A DNA stretch of 64,000 nucleotides from Hymenobacter sp. BT18 (GCF_012273015.1 NZ_CP050954.1:744001-808000); one strand, 5' to 3'; shown: positions 9,371 through 17,536, counted from the first letter of the stretch. Numbers and translations: made by a program. Notes: generated by a model from the letters alone, not told the origin.

Positions 9371-10324
9371 CTAAAACCCCAGCCGCTCCCCCTGTTGCGG
9401 AAAAACGAAGCGTAGCCTCAGCATATTAGCCGCGGTCAATTGCTGCTCGATCTGAGCTTCGTTCTTGGCTGTGAGCTTGCGGTGCGTGACAACTACGGGT
9501 AGGCCGCGCATGGCCGCGGGACCCGCCAGTTGGGTCAACACTGCCAGCTCCTGCAGCAGCAGCCGGGGCGTGAGGTGGCCGAACAGCTGGTTTTCGGGCT
9601 GCTCGTTAGGGTACGAGGCTTCGATGAACAGGGCCTTCAGCTGCCCGCGCTGCACCAGCGGTGCTACCACCTGCCACAGCTCCCGCAGCCGTTGGGACTT
9701 TTCTACCGCGTCGGCGCCGGTGTCGCCCAGGTAAAGCAGGTAGGAGCTGTGGTGGCGCACCAGGAAAGCCGCGCTTTCGTAGCCCGGGCCGTGGCTGAGC
9801 GGGAAAACGCGCACGAACAGCGCAGTGCCCGTTAGCGCCTGTTCGGAGCCGGGCGTCAGGGGCTGGAACTGGTATTTGCCCAGGGCCGGGGCCGCACCAC
9901 CGGGGCCGAAGTTGGGCCAGGCCTGCCAGTTGAAGTAGCTTTTCTGCAGCGTTTCGAGGCAGCCGGGCAGGCCGTAGAGTAGCTTTCGGGCGTCGTCGGG
10001 GGCGTTGAGCAGCAGGCCCACTACGTGGTCGAGGTGCGGGTGCGAAAGGCAGTAGCCCCGGATAGAGTCGCGCAGGATGGTTTCCAAGGGCGCGCGGAAA
10101 GCCTGGGCCGCTACGGCCTTGGCTAAGCCGGCGCGCACGGTGCCCGCATCAAGCCCAATGTAGGCGGAAGTGCCGGCCGCCGCCACCAGGTAGCTGGAGA
10201 GGTTGCTTTCATCACCCCCGCCCCGCACGCCCAGGGGCACGACGGTGAAAGTGGTTTGGGCAATGGCCGGCTGGGTTAGCAGCCACAGCATCAGATAAAT
10301 CCAACCAGTTCGTTTGTATTTCAT
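9371..10324 (-). CDS. Exported class-II 3',5'-cyclic-nucleotide phosphodiesterase (metallo-beta-lactamase fold)
   Basis: This 317-residue protein starts with a signal peptide (about 1-23, ending AIAQ). The metal-binding motif H95-P-H-L-D99-H100 is the HxHLDH signature of class-II cAMP phosphodiesterases (PDE1/CpdP type). Other family landmarks are the segment with LYLGDTGAD and the FIEASYPNEQ...GHLTP block near the C-terminus. The family hydrolyses 3',5'-cAMP or cGMP to the 5'-nucleotide. The signal peptide suggests the enzyme works in the periplasm or outside the cell, as with CpdP of Vibrio, rather than lowering the cytoplasmic messenger. The gene overlaps the upstream Sel1-repeat gene by 4 bases (ATGA), so they are co-transcribed. 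The physiological substrate is inferred. Confidence 0.85.
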   Translation of the reverse strand: MKYKRTGWIYLMLWLLTQPAIAQTTFTVVPLGVRGGGDESNLSSYLVAAAGTSAYIGLDAGTVRAGLAKAVAAQAFRAPLETILRDSIRGYCLSHPHLDHVVGLLLNAPDDARKLLYGLPGCLETLQKSYFNWQAWPNFGPGGAAPALGKYQFQPLTPGSEQALTGTALFVRVFPLSHGPGYESAAFLVRHHSSYLLYLGDTGADAVEKSQRLRELWQVVAPLVQRGQLKALFIEASYPNEQPENQLFGHLTPRLLLQELAVLTQLAGPAAMRGLPVVVTHRKLTAKNEAQIEQQLTAANMLRLRFVFPQQGERLGF

Positions 10325-10974
10325 GGCTGGTTCCTAGCTGTAATGTTATATGGCAGACTCTTCAACTCCTGTTTGGCCTCGCGGTGCCCAGCACCAGCAG
10401 CTTTGCCAAACCAGAAGGCTGCCCAACGGTCGGAGGCCGCCACGCCTTCACCAGACAGATAGCACAAGCCTAAGTTGTATTGCGCCTTCCTATCTCCATT
10501 TCGGGCTGCTTTCCGGTACCAGTACACAGCCTGAACGAAATTCTCTAGAACACCCAAGCCCTGCATATAGCAGTAGCCCAAGTCGCGCTGAGCATCTGCA
10601 TCTCCAGCCTCGGCAGCCCAACGGAACCATGATACCGCCAACGGCAGGTCCTGCTCAATGCCCTCTCCCTCTCGTAGGCTAAATCCGACGTTGTAGGCCG
10701 CGTCGATGTGCCCTTGTTCCGCTGCCTGCAGAAAATACTGGTATGCTTGGTGCAAATTGATGGGTACTCCTCTACCGTGTTCGTAGCAAGTTCCTAAGTA
10801 GAATAATGCGCGGTCATGCCCCTGCTTCGCTGCTGTTTCCCAATAATGCAGCACCTTTCCCCATTCCACCGGGCGAGGCCGCTGGCGACCAAAAGCCAGT
10901 CGGTAGCCAAGCCGAAACAAGGCATCAGCGTCCCCAGCATCAGCCTGTTTTTGCAGAAAGCGGGTAGTTTCCAT
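10321..10974 (-). CDS. Sel1-like (tetratricopeptide-type) repeat protein
   Basis: This 217-residue soluble protein is built almost entirely of Sel1-like repeats of about 36 residues. Each has the pattern A..YLG..Y..G.GV...Q A..YF..AA..G, for example ALFYLGTCYEHGRGVP, AAYNVGFSLREGEGIE, AQRDLGYCYMQGLGV and AQYNLGLCYLSGEGVA. Such repeats form a protein-binding solenoid. No signal peptide is visible. It overlaps the GNAT gene upstream by 1 base and the phosphodiesterase downstream by 4 bases, so the three form an operon. The base composition of this gene is a little lower in GC than its neighbours. A partner protein cannot be named. Confidence 0.85.
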   Translation of the reverse strand: METTRFLQKQADAGDADALFRLGYRLAFGRQRPRPVEWGKVLHYWETAAKQGHDRALFYLGTCYEHGRGVPINLHQAYQYFLQAAEQGHIDAAYNVGFSLREGEGIEQDLPLAVSWFRWAAEAGDADAQRDLGYCYMQGLGVLENFVQAVYWYRKAARNGDRKAQYNLGLCYLSGEGVAASDRWAAFWFGKAAGAGHREAKQELKSLPYNITARNQP

Positions 10975-11423
10975 TATCCTTCCTGTTTAGCCCGCTCCCA
11001 TTCCGCCTTCGTGAGTTCAAAGCGAACCTCACCGCTGCCAGTGCGGCCGGTTTCCTGCCAGCCCTGGCGGCGGTAGAAGGCTTCGGCGCGGGTACCGGGG
11101 GCGGTGCTCAGCCAGACGGTTTCGGGAGTTTGCAGGAAGTACCAGTCGAGCATGAGTTGCTGCAGTCGTTTGCCAATACCGCGCTGGTCGAAATCGGGGT
11201 GCACGAACAGGGCCCAGATGCTGTGGTCCTGCAGATCGGCAATGGCAAAGCCGACTACCGCCCCGTCTACCTCGCACACCCAGCCGTGGCCCCGGCGCGT
11301 GAGGTAATCGAGGCAGTGCGCCTCGGTGACAAGGGCGCGGTTGCGCAGCACGTTTTCGCGCACGGCAAAGCGCACCGTCATCAGTTGGGGAATGTCCTCG
11401 GGCCGGGCGTCGCGAAAATGCAT
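10974..11423 (-). CDS. GNAT-family N-acetyltransferase
   Basis: This 149-residue protein has the GNAT fold. The acetyl-CoA-binding motif A reads LFVHPDFDQRGIGKRL (the Q/RxxGxG/A signature, here QRGIGK), preceded by the beta-4 strand VVGFAIADLQDHSIWALF and followed by the C-terminal strand TEAFYRRQGWQETGR-like segment. It would move an acetyl group from acetyl-CoA to an amine on an unknown small molecule or protein. It is first in a three-gene operon with the Sel1-repeat protein and the phosphodiesterase. It starts 8 bases after the stop codon of the gene at 11432-12067 and could be co-transcribed with it. Confidence 0.88.
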   Translation of the reverse strand: MHFRDARPEDIPQLMTVRFAVRENVLRNRALVTEAHCLDYLTRRGHGWVCEVDGAVVGFAIADLQDHSIWALFVHPDFDQRGIGKRLQQLMLDWYFLQTPETVWLSTAPGTRAEAFYRRQGWQETGRTGSGEVRFELTKAEWERAKQEG

Positions 11424-11431
11424 GGCAGTTG

Positions 11432-12067
11432 CTAGCGGAAGTTGTAGGGGTAGCCGATTTCCTGCAGGTCGTTTTCCAGCTGATTCCAGTCTTCCAGCGG
11501 GTCGATGAAGGCCTGCACCAGCTCGCGCGTCAGAGGCTCGTGCTGGTAGATGCGGGCCACGTCGGCGGCGTCAATCGGGTCCCGGTCGGTATCTTCAATG
11601 AAGTACTCGTTGGCCCAGTCGGCGTAGGTTTCGGGCTGGCCGTCGAAGATGAACAGCAGCTCCTCGGAGCCGTCGTCCTCGTCCTCCACGACGCCCGTTT
11701 GCCAGCCGTGGGCCGGCGTATACCACAGGCAGAACGTGGTGCCCAGAGAATTTACCGGCTCCCCAAACATAAACTCCTCAAAGGCCTCGGGCAGGCCGCG
11801 CGTCACCTGGGCTTTATCGGGCTGGTCGTATTCCTGCAAAAGCCCGTTGATGCAGCAGCCTTCGGGCCGAAACAGCACCAGCAGCTGGTCCCCTTCCCCG
11901 TCGTTCATCTCAAAAAGCTGCTCCTGGGCGTCCCAGAGCGGGTCGTAGGTAAAGTAGCGGTATTCCGGGTCCTGGGAGTTGATGGCGTCGAGTACGGCCA
12001 AGGCCTGACAAAGGCGCTGCAGAGCAGGCGCGGCGGGCAGGGCGGCGTAGTTTTGGGTGGAGAGCAT
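11432..12067 (-). CDS. Acidic hypothetical protein
   Basis: This 211-residue acidic cytoplasmic protein has no signal peptide or membrane helix. The start is placed at the ATG at 12067 (MLSTQNYAALPAAPALQRL), because the same frame upstream runs antisense through the neighbouring MFS gene and reads as low-complexity Gln/Gly/Ala sequence. The protein has aromatic- and acid-rich blocks such as YRYFTYDPLWDAQEQLFEMNDGEGDQ, CLWYTPAHGW and EDEDDGSEELLFIF, and resembles the uncharacterised SMI1/KNR4-like or DUF-type proteins common in Bacteroidota. I do not recognise a specific family. It lies directly upstream of the GNAT operon. Confidence 0.75.
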   Translation of the reverse strand: MLSTQNYAALPAAPALQRLCQALAVLDAINSQDPEYRYFTYDPLWDAQEQLFEMNDGEGDQLLVLFRPEGCCINGLLQEYDQPDKAQVTRGLPEAFEEFMFGEPVNSLGTTFCLWYTPAHGWQTGVVEDEDDGSEELLFIFDGQPETYADWANEYFIEDTDRDPIDAADVARIYQHEPLTRELVQAFIDPLEDWNQLENDLQEIGYPYNFR

Positions 12068-12295
12068 GGCAGCAGCTAGGACGTAGAAGGACGGGGGTGA
12101 AATCCCGCATACGGGCCCCGGGCGCAAATTGCCGATTGGCGGCTCCCCGTGCAAGCCGCAAGCCGAACCATACCTTTTTCCGGCGGTGGCCGTATCTGTG
12201 CCCGATTGTCTTTTTTGTCGGACCTTGCAGTTGGTTTTATAACCCCAGGAGGCGCTACGCTGAAATTCCCACGGCTTTGCTCTACTCCTTTTCGT

Positions 12296-13498
12296 ATGTC
12301 TATTTCTCCCCGCCGGAGCCGCGTTGCCGTTAGCGCGTTGTTTTTTCTTAGTGGACTGTGCTTTGCCAGCTGGGCCTCCCGCATTCCCGATATCCGTCTG
12401 CAGCTGGGCCTCTCCGAAGGGCAACTGGGCCAGCTGCTGTTGGCTATGCCCCTGGGGTCCCTGCTGGCCTTGCCCCTGGCCGGCTGGCTTACTGATACCT
12501 ACGGCAGCCGCCGCGTGGTGCAGCTGGCCTCGGCCCTCTACGCGCTGGCCCTGCCCCTGCTGGGCTGGGCCCCCACTACCTGGACGCTGGCCGCGGCCCT
12601 GGTGCTGTTTGGCAGCGGCGGCAACCTGCTCAACATTGCCGTAAATGCCCAGGCCCTGGAAGTGCAAAAAAGCTACGGCACCCAGGTAATTATGGGCTCT
12701 TTCCACGGGCTGTGGAGCCTGGCTGGCTTTCTGGGTGGCATCATTGCTACGTGGCTGGTGGGCTGGCACCAGCCGCCCCTGATTCACTTTGCGGGCATCA
12801 GCGCGGCGCTGCTCGTACTGCTGCTGGTCGTGCGGGGCGCCTTGCCTCAGCCTACGGGGCACGCCAGCGGCACCGGTCTGGTGCTGCGCATGCCCGATGG
12901 GCAACTGCTGCGCCTGGGCCTTATTGCCTTGTTCGGATTGCTCTGCGAAGGCTGCATGTTTGACTGGAGCGGGGTGTACTTTCAGAAGGTAGTGCAGGCC
13001 GACAAAGCCTGGGTGACCAGCGGTTACGTGGCCTTCATGAGCACCATGGCCCTGGGCCGCTTTGGCTCCGATTTTCTGACCAGCCACTTGGGCGTGGCCC
13101 GCGTGCTGCAGCTCAGCAGCGCCCTTATCTGCCTGGGGCTGCTCACGGCGGTGCTGTTTCCGAGTTTGCCCACGGCCCTGCTGGGCTTTCTGCTGGTGGG
13201 CTTCGGCACCTCGTCGGTTATTCCGCTCACCTACAGCGCGGCGGGCCGCGTGGAGGGCATTTCGCCGGGCGTGGCCCTGGCCCTGGTTTCTACGGTAGGC
13301 TTCTTCGGCTTCTTGGCTGGTCCTCCCCTGATTGGCCTGCTGGCGCAGATTTCCAGTTTGCGCCTGTCCTTTGCCTTTGTAGCCTTGATGGGTGCGGCCA
13401 TTGGCGTGCTGGCTTTCTGGATGCCCGGCAGCCAGAAGGAGCCCGCCGGGCACTCCGCCCCGGAGCCGCAGCCCCTGGCCGAAGCAGTGGCGAAGTAG
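12296..13498 (+). CDS. MFS transporter
   Basis: This 400-residue integral inner-membrane protein has about 12 hydrophobic helices. Helix 1 starts after a short basic N-terminus (MSISPRRSRVAVSALFFLSG). The loop between helices 2 and 3 holds GWLTDTYGSRRVV, the MFS motif A (GxLaDrxGrr). The ordering SWASRIPDIRLQLGLSEGQLG is typical of the FucP/YbjJ-like group of sugar or drug transporters in Bacteroidota. The start at 12296 fits a cytoplasmic N-terminus; the frame is open further upstream to 12149 but that part does not look like family sequence. The substrate is unknown. The gene converges on lpxB, and the two share the inverted repeat at 13521-13607. Confidence 0.88.
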   Translation: MSISPRRSRVAVSALFFLSGLCFASWASRIPDIRLQLGLSEGQLGQLLLAMPLGSLLALPLAGWLTDTYGSRRVVQLASALYALALPLLGWAPTTWTLAAALVLFGSGGNLLNIAVNAQALEVQKSYGTQVIMGSFHGLWSLAGFLGGIIATWLVGWHQPPLIHFAGISAALLVLLLVVRGALPQPTGHASGTGLVLRMPDGQLLRLGLIALFGLLCEGCMFDWSGVYFQKVVQADKAWVTSGYVAFMSTMALGRFGSDFLTSHLGVARVLQLSSALICLGLLTAVLFPSLPTALLGFLLVGFGTSSVIPLTYSAAGRVEGISPGVALALVSTVGFFGFLAGPPLIGLLAQISSLRLSFAFVALMGAAIGVLAFWMPGSQKEPAGHSAPEPQPLAEAVAK

Positions 13499-13520
13499 AC
13501 ATTTAGCGTTCAGCTAGCCT

Positions 13521-13607
13521 TAAGCCCCCATAACCATACCAATGCAAAAAAGCCGGCCCCAAATCAGGGAGCCGGCTTTTTTGCATTGGTATGGTTATGG
13601 GGGCTTA
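13521..13607. terminator. Perfect 37-base inverted repeat, bidirectional terminator
   Basis: The arms are 13521-13557 and 13571-13607 with a 13-base loop. All 37 positions pair, and the right arm ends in the lpxB stop codon. The inner GC stem (AGCCGGC/GCCGGCT) is flanked by AAAAA and TTTTT, so each strand gives a stem followed by a T-run. The repeat sits between the convergent MFS and lpxB genes. Confidence 0.88.
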
Positions 13608-14714
13608 CTTTTTCAGGTAGCCCACCATCAGCTTGGCCGCTTTTTCGGCGGCGCGCTGCCGGCCCAGCTTCTCCCGGATTTCGGCGTAGCCCTTTTTCTG
13701 CTGGGCAATGAAGGCTTCATCTTCCGTTACTTTCTTGAGCTCGATAACCAGGTTGCGGGCATTGAAGTCGCCCTGAATCAGCTCCTTCACCACTTCTCGG
13801 CCGGCTACTAGGTTCACCAGGGAAATATACTTCACCTTGATAAGCGCCTTGCTGATGGTGTAGGACACGGCACTGGTGCGGTAGCAAACCACCTGGGGCA
13901 CATCAAACAGGGCCGTTTCGAGGGTGGCGGTGCCGCTGGTAACCAAGGCCGCTTTAGCGTGGGAGAGCAGGTCGTAGGTCTGGTCGAAGATGATGCGCAC
14001 GTTGTTGCGCTCGAAGTGGGCGTAGTAGTTTGGGTCCAGGTTATCTACGCCGGCCACGAGGAACTGGTAGTTGAGGAAAGGCGGGATGATGGCCGTCATT
14101 TCGTACAGCATCTCCTCAATTTCCTGCTTGCGGGAGCCGGGCAACACCGCAATAATAGGCCGCTCCGGGTCGAGGTGGTTGCGCTGGAAAAAGTCGGGGC
14201 TGGGCACGTGCTCGGCTACGGCGTCGGCGGTGGGGTTGCCGATGTAGTCGACCTTGTAGTCGAAGCGCTGATAGAACTCTTCCTCGAAGGGCAGAATCAC
14301 GAACATCTTATCTACTACTTTCTTCACCTGGTGCACCCGCCCCTGGTTCCAGGCCCAAATCTTGGGCGAAATGTAGTAGAACACCTTGATGCCATTGGCC
14401 TTGGCAAACTTGGCGATGCGCATGTTGAAGCCGGCGTAGTCGACCAGAATCACCACGTCGGGCTTCCAGGCCAGCAGGTCGCGCTGGCACTCTTTCAGGT
14501 AGCCCCGGAACTTGAGCAAACTGGTAGCGGCCTCCCAGAATCCCATAATGGCCATTTCCTGGTAGTGGTGCACCAGTTCCCCGCCGGCGGCCTGCATCTG
14601 GTCGCCGCCCCAGCACCGGAAGGTGGCCGCGGCGTCCTGCTGCTGCAAGGCCTGCATGAGGTGCGCCGCGTGAAAATCCCCGGACCGTTCGCCCGCTATC
14701 AGGTAGTACTTCAT
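13605..14714 (-). CDS. lpxB: Lipid-A-disaccharide synthase
   Basis: This 369-residue GT19-family enzyme joins UDP-2,3-diacylglucosamine to 2,3-diacylglucosamine 1-phosphate to form lipid A disaccharide at the cytoplasmic face of the inner membrane. Family landmarks are the N-terminal YYLIAGERSGDFHAAHLM, the block MGFWEAATSLLKF, VDYAGFNMRIAKFAKANGIKVFYYISPKIWAW, ILPFEEEFYQRF, the PGSRKQEIEEML segment and ATLETALFDVPQVVCYRT. The length matches the family. The gene ends inside the long inverted repeat shared with the MFS gene. Another core-LPS gene, hldD, lies 3 kb away but on the other strand. Confidence 0.97.
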   Translation of the reverse strand: MKYYLIAGERSGDFHAAHLMQALQQQDAAATFRCWGGDQMQAAGGELVHHYQEMAIMGFWEAATSLLKFRGYLKECQRDLLAWKPDVVILVDYAGFNMRIAKFAKANGIKVFYYISPKIWAWNQGRVHQVKKVVDKMFVILPFEEEFYQRFDYKVDYIGNPTADAVAEHVPSPDFFQRNHLDPERPIIAVLPGSRKQEIEEMLYEMTAIIPPFLNYQFLVAGVDNLDPNYYAHFERNNVRIIFDQTYDLLSHAKAALVTSGTATLETALFDVPQVVCYRTSAVSYTISKALIKVKYISLVNLVAGREVVKELIQGDFNARNLVIELKKVTEDEAFIAQQKKGYAEIREKLGRQRAAEKAAKLMVGYLKK

Positions 14715-14720
14715 GGTTGG

Positions 14721-14820
14721 ATTTAAGAATTAAGCATCAAGAAATAAGAATTGCCGGCCATGAGAGTTGGCTTTCCACTTCCGGCAGCCAATTCTTCATT
14801 CCTCATTCTTAATTCTTAAT
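14721..14820. repeat. Imperfect inverted repeat of the AAGAATGAGGAATG family
   Basis: The segment 14721-14755 is roughly the reverse complement of 14781-14820 (TAAGAATTAAG... and ...CTTAATTCTTA). It fills the gap between lpxB and queD. Similar wording (GAAGAATGAGG...GGAATGAGG) occurs inside the hydrolase gene at 59693-59783, so it is a dispersed repeat and not a local oddity. Confidence 0.6.
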
Positions 14821-14823
14821 TGA

Positions 14824-15240
14824 CTACTCCCCGTAGTACTCTACGAAATTGCGGGGTGTCTCGTACAGCTTGATGCAATGTAGCTGGGCTGTGGTAATGC
14901 GCGGCAGCTCCCGCACCAGAATATCCCAGAAAGCCAAGACCAGGTTTTCGGTGCTGGCCAGCTTGCCCGACATGAAGGGCACGTCGAGGTTCAGGTTTTT
15001 GTGGTCGACCTGGGAGATGATGTGCTCCCGAATCAGGGTACTGAGGGCTTTTAGATCAACGACGAACCCGGTTTCCGGGCTGGGCTGGCCTTTCACCGTC
15101 ACAATAAGGTCGAAGTTGTGGCCGTGCCAGTTGGTGTTGGCGCACGGGCCGAACACTTCTTTGTTGCGCTCCTCGCTCCAGGCGGGATTGTAGAGCTTAT
15201 GGGCGGCGTTGAAGTGTTCCTGTCGGCTGACGTAAATCAT
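14824..15240 (-). CDS. queD: 6-carboxytetrahydropterin synthase-like (QueD/PTPS family)
   Basis: This 138-residue protein of the 6-pyruvoyltetrahydropterin synthase family makes 6-carboxy-5,6,7,8-tetrahydropterin from dihydroneopterin triphosphate for queuosine and other 7-deazaguanines. Zinc-ligand histidines appear in FNAAHKL and in the WHGHNF motif. The catalytic cysteine is in GPCANTNWHGHN, and the DHKNLN and EYYGE-type C-terminal segments are also present. Length and motifs fit the family well. No other queuosine gene is in the window, so a role as a true pterin synthase cannot be excluded. The gene lies between two dispersed-repeat spacers. Confidence 0.9.
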   Translation of the reverse strand: MIYVSRQEHFNAAHKLYNPAWSEERNKEVFGPCANTNWHGHNFDLIVTVKGQPSPETGFVVDLKALSTLIREHIISQVDHKNLNLDVPFMSGKLASTENLVLAFWDILVRELPRITTAQLHCIKLYETPRNFVEYYGE

Positions 15241-15343
15241 TGGGGTGCTGGGATCTTGGGGTCCTGGGGTCTTGGATGTGCTGGCTCAAGCTCCCGGAAG
15301 AACATCAACCAAGATCCTAAGCCCCCAAGACCCTAAGACCCTT
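15241..15343. repeat. Imperfect inverted repeat of the CTTGGGGTC family
   Basis: The sequence around 15250-15275 (GATCTTGGGGTCCTGGGGTCTTGG) is mirrored imperfectly by 15309-15343 (CCAAGATCCTAAGCCCCCAAGACCC...). The right half runs into the 3' end of the permease gene and supplies its last codons and its stop. It is a dispersed-repeat type and may also act as a terminator. Confidence 0.55.
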
Positions 15344-16337
15344 GTTTTCGCAGCAAATATACGAAGAACGGTACGCCGAACAGGGCCGTGACAATGCCCA
15401 CGGGTACGCCGGCCGGCGGATACAGGAGGCGGGCCAGCAGGTCGCAGCCGAGCAGAAAGCCCCCGCCCAGCAACGCGCACACCAGTAGGTTCCACCGGCC
15501 CGTGGCCCCCAGCAGCCAGCGCGTGACGTGCGGAATCATCAGCCCCACAAACCCAATGGGGCCGCACAAGGCTACTACGCAGCCCGTTAGCGCCGAGGCC
15601 GTGACCACCAGCAGCCAGCGCAGGCGCACTACCGGCACCCCCAGGGCGGCGGCCCGCTCTTCTCCCAGCAACAAAATGGCCACGTCCTTCTGCAGAAAAG
15701 CAAAAACGACCAGCGTAGCCACCAGGGCCACCGCCGGGTAGGGCAGCAAATTCCAGCCGGCCCGTTCGAAGCTGCCCATGGCCCAGAAGGTGACGGTGCG
15801 CAGCTTGTCGGGGGTGTCGGACAGAAACGTGAGCAAGCCCCCCAAAGCTGTAGCCAGGGAGCCAACGGCCACGCCGCTGAGCAGCAAAGGGGCGGGCCGC
15901 AGCTGGCCCCGATCCATGCCCAGGGCCAGTACCACCAACGTGGTGCCCAGGGCACCTAGCAGCGCCGCCACCGGTGGCAGGTACACGCCGGCCCAGGTAA
16001 GCGTAGGCAGCAGGGCAAAGCAGAGTACCGCGCCCAGGCCCCCGCCCGAGGCCGTACCCAGCAGGTAAGGGTCGGCCAGGGCGTTGCTCACCATGGTTTG
16101 CATGAGGTAGCCGCTCACGGCCAGGCCCGCCCCGGCCAGCACGGCCAGCAGCAGCCGCGGCAGCCGCAGCTCCACCAGCACCAGCTGGGCAGGCTCCGTG
16201 GGGTCGTAGTGGTGCAGCACGCGGCGCATCAGCTCAAAGTCGATGGCAAAGGAGCCTACGCGCAGGCCCAGCACCAGCAGCCCTAGCAGCAGGCCCACGC
16301 TTAGCCCCAGCCAGAGCCCGGCCCGGGCGGGCTTCAT
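15333..16337 (-). CDS. FecCD/BtuC-family ABC permease for siderophore or cobalamin
   Basis: This 334-residue polytopic inner-membrane protein has about nine or ten helices, as in BtuC and FecCD permeases. Family phrases include LPRLLLAVLAGAGLAVSGYLMQTMVSNALADPYLLGTASGG, the coupling segment LLGEERAAALGV, LCGPIGFVGLMIPHVTRWL and the C-terminal CDLLARLLYPPAGVPVGIVTALFGVPFFVYLL. It would carry a metal chelate from the periplasmic binding protein into the cytoplasm. The start codon overlaps the stop of the binding-protein gene (ATGA). The partner ATPase is not in this stretch. The last residues come from the adjacent repeat. Confidence 0.93.
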   Translation of the reverse strand: MKPARAGLWLGLSVGLLLGLLVLGLRVGSFAIDFELMRRVLHHYDPTEPAQLVLVELRLPRLLLAVLAGAGLAVSGYLMQTMVSNALADPYLLGTASGGGLGAVLCFALLPTLTWAGVYLPPVAALLGALGTTLVVLALGMDRGQLRPAPLLLSGVAVGSLATALGGLLTFLSDTPDKLRTVTFWAMGSFERAGWNLLPYPAVALVATLVVFAFLQKDVAILLLGEERAAALGVPVVRLRWLLVVTASALTGCVVALCGPIGFVGLMIPHVTRWLLGATGRWNLLVCALLGGGFLLGCDLLARLLYPPAGVPVGIVTALFGVPFFVYLLRKQGS

Positions 16338-17269
16338 GGCTGCGCCGGCTGCCGCAGCAGCCCCTGCAGCTCCCGCACCGACTCCACCACCCGGGGCCCA
16401 GGCCGTTCCATCAGGTTGCCCGTCACGGCAAACACCCGCTTGGTCTGGTAGGCGTTGATGCGACGCAGCTCGGGGTAGGCCTTGAAAAACGTGCTGTCCA
16501 GCTGCCCGAAGCGCCCACCCAGCAACACATCGGGGTTGAGGCGCAGGATATACTCGCGGGTGAGGGCCGGGTAGGGCTGCGCAAACACTTCCTGCAACGC
16601 ATTCTGCCCCCCGGCCAGCCGTATTTTATCGGTAAACAGCGTATTCTGCCCGTACACGTAGATGGGGTCCTGCCAGGTAATAGCCAGCACCCGCGGAGCG
16701 GGCCCGGGAGTTGGCGGCGTTTTCTGCAGAGCAGCCAGGGCCGTGCGCAGGGAGTCCGTCAGGTGCCGGGCCTGGGCGGTGCGGCCCAGCAGCTGGCCTA
16801 GTTGCTGCATGCCCCGGAATACGTCCTCCACAGTAGTATACCGCTGAAAATATACCGGCACGCCCAGCTGCTGCAGGCGCGCGGCGTCGTCCTGGGACGT
16901 AATGCCCTCCACGGTAAACACCACATCGGGGTGCAGGGCTACCAGCTTTTCCAAGTCCAGGGGGTAGCTATTGACTACAGGCTTGTGGGCCACGGCGCGG
17001 GGAAAGTCGCAGACCTGAGTGCGGGCAACGATGGTCGCAGTATCAGCCACGGCGTACAGCATTTCCGTCATGGAAGGTGCCAGGGCCATAATGCGGCGGG
17101 GCTGCACCGGCAGCTGCAGGCGGTGGCCCAGGTCATCGGTTACCCAGTGGGTGGTGGCCGGCAGTTGGGCAGCCGCCGCGGGCTGGGAAGAAGCGGGTTG
17201 GTCGGATTGGCAGGCCAGGAGCCCGCCCCCGAGTACTACGGAGAGCAGTAAGCTTACGGAAAAGCGCAT
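16334..17269 (-). CDS. ABC transporter periplasmic substrate-binding lipoprotein (BtuF/FecB-like)
   Basis: This 311-residue protein starts at the ATG at 17269 with a lipoprotein signal (MRFSVSLLLSVVLGGG followed by the lipobox LLAC). The mature protein shows the class-III binding-protein pattern: WVTDDLGHRLQLPVQPRRIMALAPSMTEMLYAV at the start, VVFTVEGITSQDDAARLQQLGVPVYF in the first lobe, and NPDVLLGGRFGQ in the second. Such proteins capture vitamin B12 or ferric siderophores for the BtuC-like permease encoded immediately downstream. The frame is open upstream to 17449, but that part lacks any signal and an exact TATCTTTG element lies 5 bases upstream of 17269. Confidence 0.92.
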   Translation of the reverse strand: MRFSVSLLLSVVLGGGLLACQSDQPASSQPAAAAQLPATTHWVTDDLGHRLQLPVQPRRIMALAPSMTEMLYAVADTATIVARTQVCDFPRAVAHKPVVNSYPLDLEKLVALHPDVVFTVEGITSQDDAARLQQLGVPVYFQRYTTVEDVFRGMQQLGQLLGRTAQARHLTDSLRTALAALQKTPPTPGPAPRVLAITWQDPIYVYGQNTLFTDKIRLAGGQNALQEVFAQPYPALTREYILRLNPDVLLGGRFGQLDSTFFKAYPELRRINAYQTKRVFAVTGNLMERPGPRVVESVRELQGLLRQPAQP

Positions 17270-17274
17270 GCGGG

Positions 17275-17282
17275 CAAAGATA
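17275..17282 (-). promoter_or_regulatory. Bacteroidota -7 element (TATCTTTG) for the BtuF-like gene
   Basis: TATCTTTG on the minus strand matches TAnnTTTG exactly and ends 5 bases before the ATG at 17269. If used, the transcript would be leaderless or almost so. Confidence 0.55.
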
Positions 17283-17510
17283 GACCACAGATGCAACGGA
17301 TGCATGAACGGATAGAACGGAAGGATACGGTTCCGGTACCCCCCGATCTGCTCTGCGCGAATACCGTTAACTAAAGCCTTGCAATTTGGGGGAAGGCCGG
17401 CGCGGCAACTGGCACTTGCCCCGTCATTTGTTTTCCGGCGGTCAACCATCCGTACTTGGCCGGCCGCTGGCAGCCCGACTCACAACCTGCTGCCAACCGC
17501 TAATTCCGGC

Positions 17511-17518
17511 TACCTTTG
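17511..17518 (+). promoter_or_regulatory. Bacteroidota -7 element (TACCTTTG) for hldD
   Basis: TACCTTTG matches TAnnTTTG exactly and lies 18 bases before the hldD start, leaving a short leader of about 14 bases. A clear -33 TTG is not visible. Confidence 0.55.
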
Positions 17519-17536
17519 CCGTAAACGTACTACTCT

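Noticed and set aside
12068..13453. Long open minus-strand frame continuous with the hypothetical gene at 11432-12067
   Set aside because: It is antisense to the MFS transporter and reads as Gln/Gly/Ala-rich low complexity; the real protein starts at 12067.
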